A stretch of DNA of 64,000 bases. It comes from JAAXHV01 sp965204045. GTDB taxonomy: Bacteria > Pseudomonadota > Gammaproteobacteria > Eutrophobiales > Eutrophobiaceae. The stretch lies in assembly GCA_965204045.1 (NCBI GenBank), contig CBDBDW010000002.1, positions 3,100,001-3,164,000 on the forward strand. The letters are read 5' to 3'. Positions within the stretch are counted from its first letter, which is position 1; each line of letters starts with the position of its first letter. The position numbers and the translations under genes were made by a program. A model generated the notes under the pieces. That model had not been told where the DNA came from. It saw only the letters and a list, made by a program, of their open reading frames with translations, and made no database searches. This document shows positions 42,702 through 51,523 of the stretch, one piece after another.

Positions 42702-43967
42702 TCAGTCTGTCGCTCTCTGGAAGACGACCCTGCCGTTCTGTATCACCAGCCACGGTTTTACCATCGCTTCAAGGCTCTCCAACGGGTCTGAATCAAGCAA
42801 TATCACGTCTCCCCATTTACCGGCTTCGATACTCCCGGCATCAGCCTCCAGTCCCATCGTCTCTGCGCCTATCAAGGTGGCCCCCTGTATGATTTCCATG
42901 TGCGTCAGACCTCCCAGCGTGAACCCCTCCAGCTCCTGGAGATACACCTTGTCTATGGTCGGCAAATCCTTTGCGTTGGAATCCGTGCCGATCGCAAATT
43001 TTACCCCAAGCTCATGCATTCTCCTGAACCGTTCGACCATGCCTTCATAGGTATGGCCCAGGTACTTCTCCAGGTAGGCAGCATCATACGTGTACTGACC
43101 CGCCAGTTCACGCAGGTGATAGCCGATGGTCGGGACCAGGTTGATATTATTTTTCACCATGTCCCGGTACACGTCATCATCACCGAACGGATAAAGGTGC
43201 TCCATACTGTCGACACCGGCGTCAACGGCTATCCGGCCTGAGGTATGATACGGGTCCTGGGCGCCGCCCAGGTGCGCGGTAAGGCGCAGCTTCCATAAAT
43301 GTGCTTCCTCAACCGCGGCGCTGAGTTCCTCCAGTGTATACGGGGTCGTCGTCTTGATCAGGTCTGCTCCCAGTTTCGCCGCCTCGCGCACCCGTTTGCG
43401 GAATTCCCACGGCCCGTCGGCTTCCACAGCCCATATCGGCGGTATCAGCGGTTGAAATTCCGTAGCATGTCCGCCGGTTGTGGTAATCAAGGGTCCGGAC
43501 ACATATATCCTGGCGCCACCGATTAGCCCGTCCCGCTGCGCCCGCTTTAGCGAGTAACCGACATGGTAGCGGGACGCCACGTCCCGTATCACCGTTACAC
43601 CTATTTCCTGGTAGCGTTCCAGGAAACGTTCGGAACGGAAGGCATTGATCACGTCGTCTTCCAGGTCCCGGGCGCCCGCCAGTTTGAAGGTAATGTGCGC
43701 ATGCAGGTCGAACAGGCCCGGCAGCACCCATTTTCCCTCGGCATTGATTTCCCGTGCATCCTGCGGCAGCGAGTCAGGTTTGCCCAGGGAGACTATGCTG
43801 CCTTCATTGATGAAAATGCCGGGGTTGGGTCTCGGTTCGGCCCCGGTGCCGTCAATCAAGGTACCTCCGGTTATCCAATAAGGTGCTGCAACCGCGTTAC
43901 AACAAAACAGCAGTAATGCCGTAATTCCGGGCGTCCAGTGCAATTTTTGGAAAAATCGTAATGTCAT
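42702..43967 (-). CDS. Secreted amidohydrolase (imidazolonepropionase-like), copy A
   Basis: Metal-dependent TIM-barrel hydrolase of 421 residues from the ATG at 43967, chosen for its GAGGAAG site ten bases upstream and its signal peptide. Motifs: ITGGTLIDGTGAEPRP, FDLHAHITFK, the likely carbamylated lysine in LIKTTTPYT, the LTAHLGG histidine, and AIGTDSNA. It resembles the amidohydrolase at 47.7 kb in order of motifs, so the two are paralogues. Substrate unknown; peptide-like amides are usual for the group. Confidence 0.82.
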   Translation of the reverse strand: MTLRFFQKLHWTPGITALLLFCCNAVAAPYWITGGTLIDGTGAEPRPNPGIFINEGSIVSLGKPDSLPQDAREINAEGKWVLPGLFDLHAHITFKLAGARDLEDDVINAFRSERFLERYQEIGVTVIRDVASRYHVGYSLKRAQRDGLIGGARIYVSGPLITTTGGHATEFQPLIPPIWAVEADGPWEFRKRVREAAKLGADLIKTTTPYTLEELSAAVEEAHLWKLRLTAHLGGAQDPYHTSGRIAVDAGVDSMEHLYPFGDDDVYRDMVKNNINLVPTIGYHLRELAGQYTYDAAYLEKYLGHTYEGMVERFRRMHELGVKFAIGTDSNAKDLPTIDKVYLQELEGFTLGGLTHMEIIQGATLIGAETMGLEADAGSIEAGKWGDVILLDSDPLESLEAMVKPWLVIQNGRVVFQRATD

Positions 43968-43998
43968 AATCTGAACTTCCTCTCTTCTAAAAAACCAA

Positions 43999-45681
43999 TC
44001 AGAATGAGCCGTACACCACTTTGCCCGCCAGCACCGTTGCCTCAACTTCTATATCCTTGATGGTTTCAGCCGGCACGGTGAGGATATCGTCCGACAGCAC
44101 CACAAAGTCCGCATACTTGCCTGGCTCGACAGAGCCTTTTACGTCTTCCTCAAAACTGACGTAGGCCGAATCGAGGGTGATGCCGCGGATAGCCTCTTCC
44201 CGGGTCAGTCCCTGGTCCGGGCCGAGCTTGCCGCCCCACCCTGTTCCCCTGGTGACGGCAACGTATATCTGCATTATGGGTTTTGAACGGGAGGACACCG
44301 GCTTGTCCGCGCCAAGTGACAGTTTTATGCCGTTGTCCAGCCAGTCCCTGAGCCGGTAGGACTTGTGGGCCAGTTCCTCACCCCAGTGCTCTATGAACTT
44401 GTCGCCGATAATATAGAGATGCCTGGGTTGGGGGAGCACGAGCAGGCCAAGCTTTTTTACCCGATCGTAATGGTCAGGTTGCAACAGGATGCCATGGTCC
44501 ACAATCCAGCGCTTGTCGGTAATATCGATCCGGCTGTTCACATACTCATAGGCATCCAGCAGCTGGTCTATGGAGGCGCCGCCGACGGCATGGGGGCCAG
44601 GGCGCCAGCCGTGCCGCGCGGCTGCCAGTACAAACCGGTTCAGTTGGTCCTGTTCAATAAGCCGCAGTCCGTAGTAACCGGGCCGGCCCTGGTATTCCGT
44701 GCGAAGCTGGGCTGATTCTTCGGCGCCGTCCAGCATCATTTCCGCCAGGCCGTCAGTCCTGAACATGCCGTCCCCCCATTTTTCTTCCGGGTCGCCCAGG
44801 GATTCGAACAAGGCATCCATCTCAGCCTCCGGGGTATTGGGGTCGACGTCATAGCACCAGTCGATCCTGATGGTCAGATCGCCGTCTTCATACAGTTCGC
44901 GCAGCATTTCGACAAGCTCCTTGCTGCCGCCGGGTTCCCTCAGGCTCGTCATCCCCCAACTGTTTACCCGCCTGATCGCCTGCCGGATGCCGTCCTTCTG
45001 CACTTCTCTGCTCGGCGTCTCGAAATGAGCCAGAAACGGGTACATGGCATTGCGTACAAGAAAGCCGGTCGGTTCTCCCTCGTCATCCTTCCATATCTCC
45101 CCACCAGGCGGATTTTCGCTGTCCCTGTCGTAGCCTACCCGTTCCAGAGCCATACTGTTGGCAATAACGTAATGGCCGCCTTTCAAGGTCACCGGGTTGT
45201 CGGGTGAGACCTCGTCGAGATCATGCCGGTTCGGCAGGCGCCCATCCTCCAGCATGAACTGCCACCAGCCGCCTTCGCTGAAAATCCATTCACCTTTTTC
45301 CGTGACCGCGACGCGTTCTGCGACCGCCTGTTTGATGTCGTCGATCGAAGTTACTTCGGTCAGGTCTATCATCGTCGGCAGGTTGATCCCCATGGTGGTC
45401 ATATGGCTGTGGGTATCGTTGAACCCGGGAAGGACCGTCCTGCCGCCGAGGTCCACGATTGCCGTGTCCGGACCGGCACTCTCAAGGACCGAGCTTTCAG
45501 TCCCTACCAGCAGGAACTTCCCGTCCTTGATTGCAGCGGCTTTAACGATGGAGAAGTCCCCGTCAACGGTAACGATCTTCGCGTTGTGGATAACCAGGTC
45601 TGCATCCTGTTGGGCACATCCGCTACAGATAAAGGCGAAGAGGACTAAAACCAGTAGAGGAATCTTGTAAATATGTTTCAT
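43999..45681 (-). CDS. Amidohydrolase_3 family lipoprotein (YtcJ-like)
   Basis: A 560-residue amidohydrolase with an N-terminal lipobox ICSGC, predicting lipidation at about Cys22. Motifs are FNDTHSHMTT, the ALERVGYDRDSENPPGGE block, and HAVGGASIDQLLDAYEYVN, followed by LSLGADKPVSS and the GSVEPGKYADFVVLSDD end. This is the YtcJ/NfdA-type group acting on N-substituted formamides or unknown amides. Located just upstream of amidohydrolase A, 31 bases away, so likely cotranscribed. Confidence 0.84.
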   Translation of the reverse strand: MKHIYKIPLLVLVLFAFICSGCAQQDADLVIHNAKIVTVDGDFSIVKAAAIKDGKFLLVGTESSVLESAGPDTAIVDLGGRTVLPGFNDTHSHMTTMGINLPTMIDLTEVTSIDDIKQAVAERVAVTEKGEWIFSEGGWWQFMLEDGRLPNRHDLDEVSPDNPVTLKGGHYVIANSMALERVGYDRDSENPPGGEIWKDDEGEPTGFLVRNAMYPFLAHFETPSREVQKDGIRQAIRRVNSWGMTSLREPGGSKELVEMLRELYEDGDLTIRIDWCYDVDPNTPEAEMDALFESLGDPEEKWGDGMFRTDGLAEMMLDGAEESAQLRTEYQGRPGYYGLRLIEQDQLNRFVLAAARHGWRPGPHAVGGASIDQLLDAYEYVNSRIDITDKRWIVDHGILLQPDHYDRVKKLGLLVLPQPRHLYIIGDKFIEHWGEELAHKSYRLRDWLDNGIKLSLGADKPVSSRSKPIMQIYVAVTRGTGWGGKLGPDQGLTREEAIRGITLDSAYVSFEEDVKGSVEPGKYADFVVLSDDILTVPAETIKDIEVEATVLAGKVVYGSF

Positions 45682-45746
45682 AATGTTCTCCTGACGATAA
45701 GTTACGTCTGAAAATCGTTCCTTCTGTAACCGTAAGACCGTATCTG

Positions 45747-47063
45747 TTATGTGTACCGGTGATGACCGGTAAATTTATGCATCAGCCGGGCTCTAAGCCT
45801 GGCGCTATTGATAAGTATAGCGGGTAAGTAAGACATCAAATCGTGATAACGAACAGGATCCGGCTTTTCAACCGATAAATTCAGGTTTTCAGTGTGTCCC
45901 TGTTTGATAAAACCTGCAACTTCACGCCCAAGTATCGTGTTTACCGCCAGGCCCCTGCCGTTACAGGCCTGAATTGCAAACAGTCCATCAGAGAGCTTAA
46001 CGAACCTGGGCAGGACGGAACGGCCTATCCATGGCGTGCCCTGCCACAGATAGCGGATGCGGGCCGGACCAAGCAGGGGGGAAAAATACCTCAGCCGCTG
46101 TTCGACGTAACGGATGATGCGATCCCTGGCGTTATTGAAAATGAATGCCGGGCAGGCGGTAATCAACCGACCATCCCGGTCATAACGCATCGAGTAGATA
46201 TTCGGGTTGACATCGGTCATCGCATGGTTTTCAGGCAAAATGACTTCCCTTGTTTCAGCGTCCAGCGGGTCGGTTGCCACCTGGAACACCTTGAAAGGCA
46301 TGACTGTTCGGGCGAGGCCGCGGTTCAGGCTGCGGTTGCCGCCACCCGCACACATCACAACTTTTTTTGCATTAATGCGGAAGGTATCCGATTCAAGACA
46401 CCACCCGCCACCCTCTTCATGCATCCTGACTACCGGGCTGTCAATAAAAATCCGGGCGCCCTGCCCCGCCGCGGCGCGTGCCAGTTCCCGTACAAAGGCA
46501 AGTGGGTTGATTGCGCCACCTGACGGATCCAGCAACGCCCCCTGGTAGGCGTCCAGTCCGGTGAGACGGCAGATTGTATCCTTGTCGACGGTTTGAATGC
46601 CGTAGCCTAACGAACGCCATTCCGCAGCCGTCTTTTCGACCCGTTCGACCTCCTGTGCGGTCCTTGCAGGAGCCAGGAAGCCCGTTTGTTGAGGCGCACA
46701 ATCAAGACCCAGCTTTTGCACCAGGGAGAATACATATTTCCCGGACTCGCCAATCAGGTTCACAAGCCGTCTGCCTTTGTTGTCGCCGTATCTTTCCAGG
46801 AGCTGATATGGGCTGTGGCGTACGGGCAGGGATGCTATGATGCCGGCACTTTTACCCGCGGCATCGCTGCCCGGTGTTACCGCTTCAAGCACAACCGGGG
46901 CCTCTCCTGCTTCAGTCAAATGGTAGGCCAGCGAAACTCCGGCGACACCACCGCCTACGATCGCGATTTCCGCATCGTGAATTCCCGTTAATTTTGCAAG
47001 GCCTGCCGCAGCCGGTGTGACGCTGCTCCAGAGCGTATTCTCTTCGACCTCAACCGCGCACAT
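45747..47063 (-). CDS. FAD-dependent amino-acid oxidase-type protein (DAO family)
   Basis: A 438-residue flavoprotein. The dinucleotide-binding GGGVAGVSLAYHL is at about residues 37-49. The DAO-type segments ASLPVRHSP, MCAGGGNRSLNRG and FAIQACNGRGLAVNTILGR follow. The last 50 residues contain a short hydrophobic stretch but no clear membrane anchor. It lies 12 bases after the DUF3830 gene in the same run. A deamination or demethylation of amino acids or amines is likely; the substrate is not visible. Confidence 0.8.
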   Translation of the reverse strand: MCAVEVEENTLWSSVTPAAAGLAKLTGIHDAEIAIVGGGVAGVSLAYHLTEAGEAPVVLEAVTPGSDAAGKSAGIIASLPVRHSPYQLLERYGDNKGRRLVNLIGESGKYVFSLVQKLGLDCAPQQTGFLAPARTAQEVERVEKTAAEWRSLGYGIQTVDKDTICRLTGLDAYQGALLDPSGGAINPLAFVRELARAAAGQGARIFIDSPVVRMHEEGGGWCLESDTFRINAKKVVMCAGGGNRSLNRGLARTVMPFKVFQVATDPLDAETREVILPENHAMTDVNPNIYSMRYDRDGRLITACPAFIFNNARDRIIRYVEQRLRYFSPLLGPARIRYLWQGTPWIGRSVLPRFVKLSDGLFAIQACNGRGLAVNTILGREVAGFIKQGHTENLNLSVEKPDPVRYHDLMSYLPAILINSARLRARLMHKFTGHHRYT

Positions 47064-47075
47064 GACTGGTTATGC

Positions 47076-47603
47076 TCAATCTACGGGCTCTATGGACAAC
47101 CTGCATGCTCCGTTTTTACGGATTGCTCCGATACAGGATTGCGCGTGGGCAAGGTCCTCCGGAATAATCTCGGCACAGATATTGGCCATCAACCAGCCGA
47201 AAGGAAAGAACAGGCGCCCGCCATCGCCGTAGAAAATTCCCACGTCAAAAAACGGGCCTGGCGGCAGTCCTTTTATGCTCCCCGATTTGACATAAGCCAG
47301 GGCAATTTCCCCAGCCTGGGGGTAGGAACTGGCATTTTCCAATGGCATGTCTGTCTGCGCCAGTTCCCCAGGCAATACCGAAGCGGGCAATGGACAGGAA
47401 AGTTCCGGGCCTGTCCACATGGCGTGGATAGCATCGTATGAGGGCCGGGCCTGTGCCAGTTGCCATAAAAACTCGGCTGATTGCGGCGCCTTGTCATCGA
47501 GGAGAACACACCTGGCCGACAGCCCGGAGCGCGGTTCGGTAAACCTGACGTACCGGTTCACAAAATCAATGGGATCAGACTCGATTGATTTTGCTGCGGT
47601 CAT
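47076..47603 (-). CDS. DUF3830 family protein
   Basis: A 175-residue protein of cyclophilin-like fold. The pieces RYVRFTEPRSGLSARCVLLD, HAMWTGPELSCPLP and FDVGIFYGDGG fit DUF3830 proteins, which occur beside hydantoin and amide catabolic genes but have no proven role. The first 14 codons are encoded by one arm of a 31-bp inverted repeat, so the authentic start may lie further downstream or have been changed by insertion of the repeat. It is followed by the FAD oxidase gene. Confidence 0.72.
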   Translation of the reverse strand: MTAAKSIESDPIDFVNRYVRFTEPRSGLSARCVLLDDKAPQSAEFLWQLAQARPSYDAIHAMWTGPELSCPLPASVLPGELAQTDMPLENASSYPQAGEIALAYVKSGSIKGLPPGPFFDVGIFYGDGGRLFFPFGWLMANICAEIIPEDLAHAQSCIGAIRKNGACRLSIEPVD

Positions 47604-47654
47604 GAAAAAATTAATGAGGCACGAAAATCAATCGAGTCTGACCCCATTGATTTT
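47562..47654. repeat. Inverted pair of 31-bp REP-like units
   Basis: Two 31-base arms at 47562-47592 and 47624-47654 are inverted copies with a single mismatch, around a 31-base centre. Each arm is itself palindromic at its ends (AAAATCAAT and ATTGATTTT). The left arm is inside the DUF3830 coding start and the right arm reaches the stop codon of the neighbouring amidohydrolase gene. Confidence 0.88.
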
Positions 47655-49020
47655 ACTTGGTGAAATCGCGTATCACCCTGCCGTCAGCAACGACCAGTTT
47701 TACGTCCTGAAGGTTCTGTATGTCCTCCAGGGGGTTGCTGCCGACTACCAGTATGTCCGCCAGCTTGCCCGGCTCCAGGGTGCCCAGTTTGTCCTCCATT
47801 CTCAATATCTCTGCGCCGACCCGGGTCGCTGAGGCAAAAACGTCCGCATCCGTAAGGCCTGCGTCTTTCAACAGGCCCAGCTCTACATAATAATCCCGGG
47901 GATAGCGTACGTCGTTTTCAAACGGGATATCCGAACCGACGCCGATACGGATTCCAGCCTCGTGGGCGAGTCTGACCATCTCAAGATGTTGTGCATGAAC
48001 GACGGGATAACGGCGAGCGAAAGTGAAGAAAAAACCACCGGAGGGTATTCCCGCCGAGGGATAGCCCGTTTTCTCCACATTGTAGAAAGCAGTCAGAGTC
48101 GGGACAAGGTCCGTCCCGTTACGCGCCATAGTTGCTATTATCTGTTCGTTCAAATTCAAAGGATGCTCGATAGAATCGACACCTGCTTCGGACGCCCACT
48201 CGGTATATTTACCGAATGAGTCAACAGTAACAGGGATACCCTGCATGTGGGCTTCGTCCACTGCGGCATCGACCTCCTCCCGGGTATAGGGCGAGGTCAG
48301 CTTGATCCAGTCCGCTTGTTTGCGGATCTGTTCCCGTACCGCCAGTCTCCAGTCCCAGGGCCCGGTCGCGACACGCACCCGGCTGCCAGTCGCCGTGCTT
48401 TTCGGCTTGCCCGTAGCGGTTGACGTAATCTCATCCGCATGCCCGCCTCTTGCAGCAATCATATTACCGCTCCATAACACGCGCGGCCCATCGACCATGC
48501 GCCGTTCAACGGCCTCCTTGATCCGTAATGCGACGTCATTGGACGTACCCACGTCCCGGACCGTGGTAACTCCGGCGTCAGCCAATTGACCCAGCAACAA
48601 GACCCCGCGAATGGCCGAGGCCGCATCCGAGGTGCGGTAGCGGGTAAAATCCATACCGCGTTGCTGGGTGAAGTGAACATGCAGGTCAATCAATCCCGGC
48701 ACGATATATAAGCCTGACGTGTCGATAACCTGCCCCTCTTCCGTCGAAACCTCGGCCCCGGCCGCACTGCCGGCATAAAATATCCGGTCACCGCGCAGCG
48801 TCACCAATGCGTCGGTTATGGGGGCAGCACCGGTACCGTTAAGCAAGGTCCCCCCCTGTAATACGAGCAACGGATCTGCGGAGTAATCATGGGGTGGGAC
48901 AGGCACCCGCCTGGTGTCGTCCGTGGTAGTGAAAGTGGTGGTTTCTGCCGCACTGATACCTGGTGCGCTGAATAACAGAAAGCAAGTGATGACTGAAAAA
49001 ATATTTCTCATGTTGACCAT
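47653..49020 (-). CDS. Secreted amidohydrolase (imidazolonepropionase-like), copy B
   Basis: A 455-residue amidohydrolase with a signal peptide, from the ATG at 49020 with GAGGAG about ten bases upstream. Motifs: LQGGTLLNGTGAAPITD, IDLHVHFTQQRG, WIKLTSPYT with the likely metal-bridging lysine, and IGVGSDIPFEND. It shares architecture with the copy at 42.7 kb. The frame upstream to 49077 is open but reads through a REP-like sequence (GSCSIPACAGTT), so it is not coding. TAA overlaps the inverted repeat. Confidence 0.83.
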   Translation of the reverse strand: MVNMRNIFSVITCFLLFSAPGISAAETTTFTTTDDTRRVPVPPHDYSADPLLVLQGGTLLNGTGAAPITDALVTLRGDRIFYAGSAAGAEVSTEEGQVIDTSGLYIVPGLIDLHVHFTQQRGMDFTRYRTSDAASAIRGVLLLGQLADAGVTTVRDVGTSNDVALRIKEAVERRMVDGPRVLWSGNMIAARGGHADEITSTATGKPKSTATGSRVRVATGPWDWRLAVREQIRKQADWIKLTSPYTREEVDAAVDEAHMQGIPVTVDSFGKYTEWASEAGVDSIEHPLNLNEQIIATMARNGTDLVPTLTAFYNVEKTGYPSAGIPSGGFFFTFARRYPVVHAQHLEMVRLAHEAGIRIGVGSDIPFENDVRYPRDYYVELGLLKDAGLTDADVFASATRVGAEILRMEDKLGTLEPGKLADILVVGSNPLEDIQNLQDVKLVVADGRVIRDFTK

Positions 49021-49110
49021 TTGATTGTGTCTCCTCGTCGTGCCTGCGCAAGCAGGAATGGAGCAGGAGCCGCGCACCCTGCCTGAACAGGATGCGCGAC
49101 TCTGAGTTGC

Positions 49111-51453
49111 TTAATGACTGTAGCTGAGACTTACCCCGAATATCCTCGGTGGGCCGTAGTGAATACGAGCGGGCAGAAAGCTTGAACCAGGTCCGAATAT
49201 TTCACTGGAGTAAGTCTTGTCTGACAAATTGCGCCCCCAGCCCGCCAGTTCCCAACGCCCGTCATCAGACCTGATGCCAATCCTGGCATTCAGGAGTGTA
49301 TAGGAATTTTGCACCGCAGCAGGTTGGTTTGGTAGGATAAACTGGCTTTCATCCGTATAACTGTATCCGAACTGGGCAAAAGGCCTGAAACCGCCTATTC
49401 CCTGTGACGCCGTGTAGCTGACCAGGCCGTTTATCGTGAAGTCAGGAGCATGAGCAGGTGTATAACCTTTCAGATAACCTTCTTTGAGTTCCGCTTCCAT
49501 CGCGTTAACACCGGTGTAGACTAGCAATTCGGGGGTAAGCTGCCAGGTAAGTTCCGCTTCGACTCCGTAGATCTCCGTCTTACCGGCATTGGACAACAAA
49601 ATTACCCTGACCTCCTCCATTGTTACGGGGTTAACTACATCGGCTGAAGTTGTCGCCTGCATGTCGTCCCAATCATAATAATAACCCGATACATTAAACC
49701 TCACGTTTCCATTGAGCAGAGTGGACTTGAATCCTGTCTCATACGCCAGCAATTCCTCAGATTCAAACGGCAAAAGAGCGGTTACAGCGAAAGCAATCGA
49801 CGCCGGATATCCACCGCTTTTAAACCCGCGGTTGAAGCTGGCATAGAACAACAAGTTGTCAGCAGGCGTGAATTCCAGAGTTGCTCTCACGCCGACCTCT
49901 TCGATATTCAGCTTTTCCGGCCTGTAATCAACAACGGGTGGCGGCCCTCCGAAACCAGATACCTGTCCACCGAAAGTAAACTCGCGATCCTCATCGGTAT
50001 ATCGCGCGCCCAGAGTCAGTTTCCATTGTTCATGAAGACGCCAGTCCACCTGTGCAAACGCAGAAATACCTTCTGTCTCCTGTGTGGAACCGCTTTCAAA
50101 AAAAGCGGAAAATCCGGCATGATCGCGAAAGTCGGTGTCGGAGAAGAAATCATTGTCGTCATTACTGTAGAACCCGCCAACAATCCATTCCACCGGCCCC
50201 CAACTGTCATCGGAGGCAAAACGTATTTCCTGGGTAAAACTGGTGATATCCTCCCAGTTTCTGATTTCATGGATACGCGCAGGCGAAGCGCCTTGGTCTA
50301 GGGGCTGGTACCGGTCAAATTCCCGGTAACCGGTGATGGAGGTGGCGGTAAACCGGCCAAAATCCCAGTTGACCGTGGCAGAAATCCCCCAGGACTCCGC
50401 GTCAACCTGGTTGCCGGTGGAGAATTCGGCCAGTATCGTGCGTTCATCCGGGTTGCGATCCTGGATTACCTCTATTTCAGGTGTCAAAGGCTCTCCACCA
50501 ATTCGATCGCGTATCTGGGCAAATGAGGCGCATTCAGTGTCATTGCGCACGCCATCAGTTACAAAGGAACACCGGCCTGGTGAACCGTCTGCAAATAAAT
50601 TACCCGCATGCTTGAATCCAAGCACTTCAGATTTATCCCTTGAATAGTCGCCGCTGATAAAGATGTCAAATTGCTCAGTTGGTTCCCATAACAATGATCC
50701 GCGATAGGCCTTCCTGTCTATTTCCCCGTTATCGGCATCCACCCCGGGTCCGAACGGAACTTCCGGTATAGTCTCCAAAGTCTGCCAACCGTCCTGCGAT
50801 ACGTTTATATTTGTGGCAACCCGTGCCGACAAGGTGTCGCTCAGAGGACCGCCGACACCCATTTCAAACTCGGTGCGGTCATACTCGGCATAATCGAAGC
50901 GGGCCTGCAGTTCGAATTCATCGGTGGGTTTGCGCGGTACGACTTTTATCGCGCCGCCGGTAGTATTACGGCCATACAGGGTGCCTTGCGGACCTTTCAA
51001 CACCTCTATCCGGTCCACGTCGAATACCTGGAAGCCCAGCATGACGTGTGACGGCAAGGCTATTTCATCCAGGTAGATCATGACGGCAGGGTTCTGCTTG
51101 CTGGTTACGCTGTTCATCCCTACCCCGCGGATGGTAAACACTGAGTCTCCCTCGTAGGAGGAACTGGCGTTAACCGTTAACCCGGGCGTGAATTGCGCCA
51201 GGTCCCGTGGCTGCGCAACACCGAGGTCGCGCAACATATCACCTGTGAATGCGGTGATCGATATGGAGACATCCTGAACGTTTTGCTCGCGTTTCTGCGC
51301 CGTGACGATGATTTCCTCAATCTGGGCGGATACAGGTAAAGAAAATAAGGAAAAGCATGAAATAAGAATTATAAGTTTTTGATTTACTGAATTTTTATCA
51401 AGACATGACAGAACTGGCACCAAAGACCGGTTCATTAAGCGAGTAATCATCAT
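49111..51453 (-). CDS. TonB-dependent outer-membrane receptor
   Basis: A 780-residue receptor. A signal peptide ending near PVSAQ is followed by the segment IEEIIVTAQKREQNVQDV, a plug domain (FTPGLTVN, GPQGTLYGRNTTGGAIKV) and a long beta-barrel ending in the aromatic-rich strand FGVSLSYSH. Such receptors bring substrates across the outer membrane using TonB energy. It is at the upstream end of the amidohydrolase run, so it may import the same compounds. Three ATG codons occur close together; I chose the one at 51453. Confidence 0.9.
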   Translation of the reverse strand: MMITRLMNRSLVPVLSCLDKNSVNQKLIILISCFSLFSLPVSAQIEEIIVTAQKREQNVQDVSISITAFTGDMLRDLGVAQPRDLAQFTPGLTVNASSSYEGDSVFTIRGVGMNSVTSKQNPAVMIYLDEIALPSHVMLGFQVFDVDRIEVLKGPQGTLYGRNTTGGAIKVVPRKPTDEFELQARFDYAEYDRTEFEMGVGGPLSDTLSARVATNINVSQDGWQTLETIPEVPFGPGVDADNGEIDRKAYRGSLLWEPTEQFDIFISGDYSRDKSEVLGFKHAGNLFADGSPGRCSFVTDGVRNDTECASFAQIRDRIGGEPLTPEIEVIQDRNPDERTILAEFSTGNQVDAESWGISATVNWDFGRFTATSITGYREFDRYQPLDQGASPARIHEIRNWEDITSFTQEIRFASDDSWGPVEWIVGGFYSNDDNDFFSDTDFRDHAGFSAFFESGSTQETEGISAFAQVDWRLHEQWKLTLGARYTDEDREFTFGGQVSGFGGPPPVVDYRPEKLNIEEVGVRATLEFTPADNLLFYASFNRGFKSGGYPASIAFAVTALLPFESEELLAYETGFKSTLLNGNVRFNVSGYYYDWDDMQATTSADVVNPVTMEEVRVILLSNAGKTEIYGVEAELTWQLTPELLVYTGVNAMEAELKEGYLKGYTPAHAPDFTINGLVSYTASQGIGGFRPFAQFGYSYTDESQFILPNQPAAVQNSYTLLNARIGIRSDDGRWELAGWGRNLSDKTYSSEIFGPGSSFLPARIHYGPPRIFGVSLSYSH

Positions 51454-51523
51454 CCTTCCCCCCTGGTAAGTGACACAACTCCGACATAGGATAGTTATTA
51501 AAAATAAAACTGTCAATAATTAG

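Noticed and set aside
48990..49077. Extended N-terminus of the copy B amidohydrolase
   Set aside because: The extra residues (including SIPACAGTT) come from a REP-like sequence; the ATG at 49020 has a proper ribosome-binding site and signal peptide.
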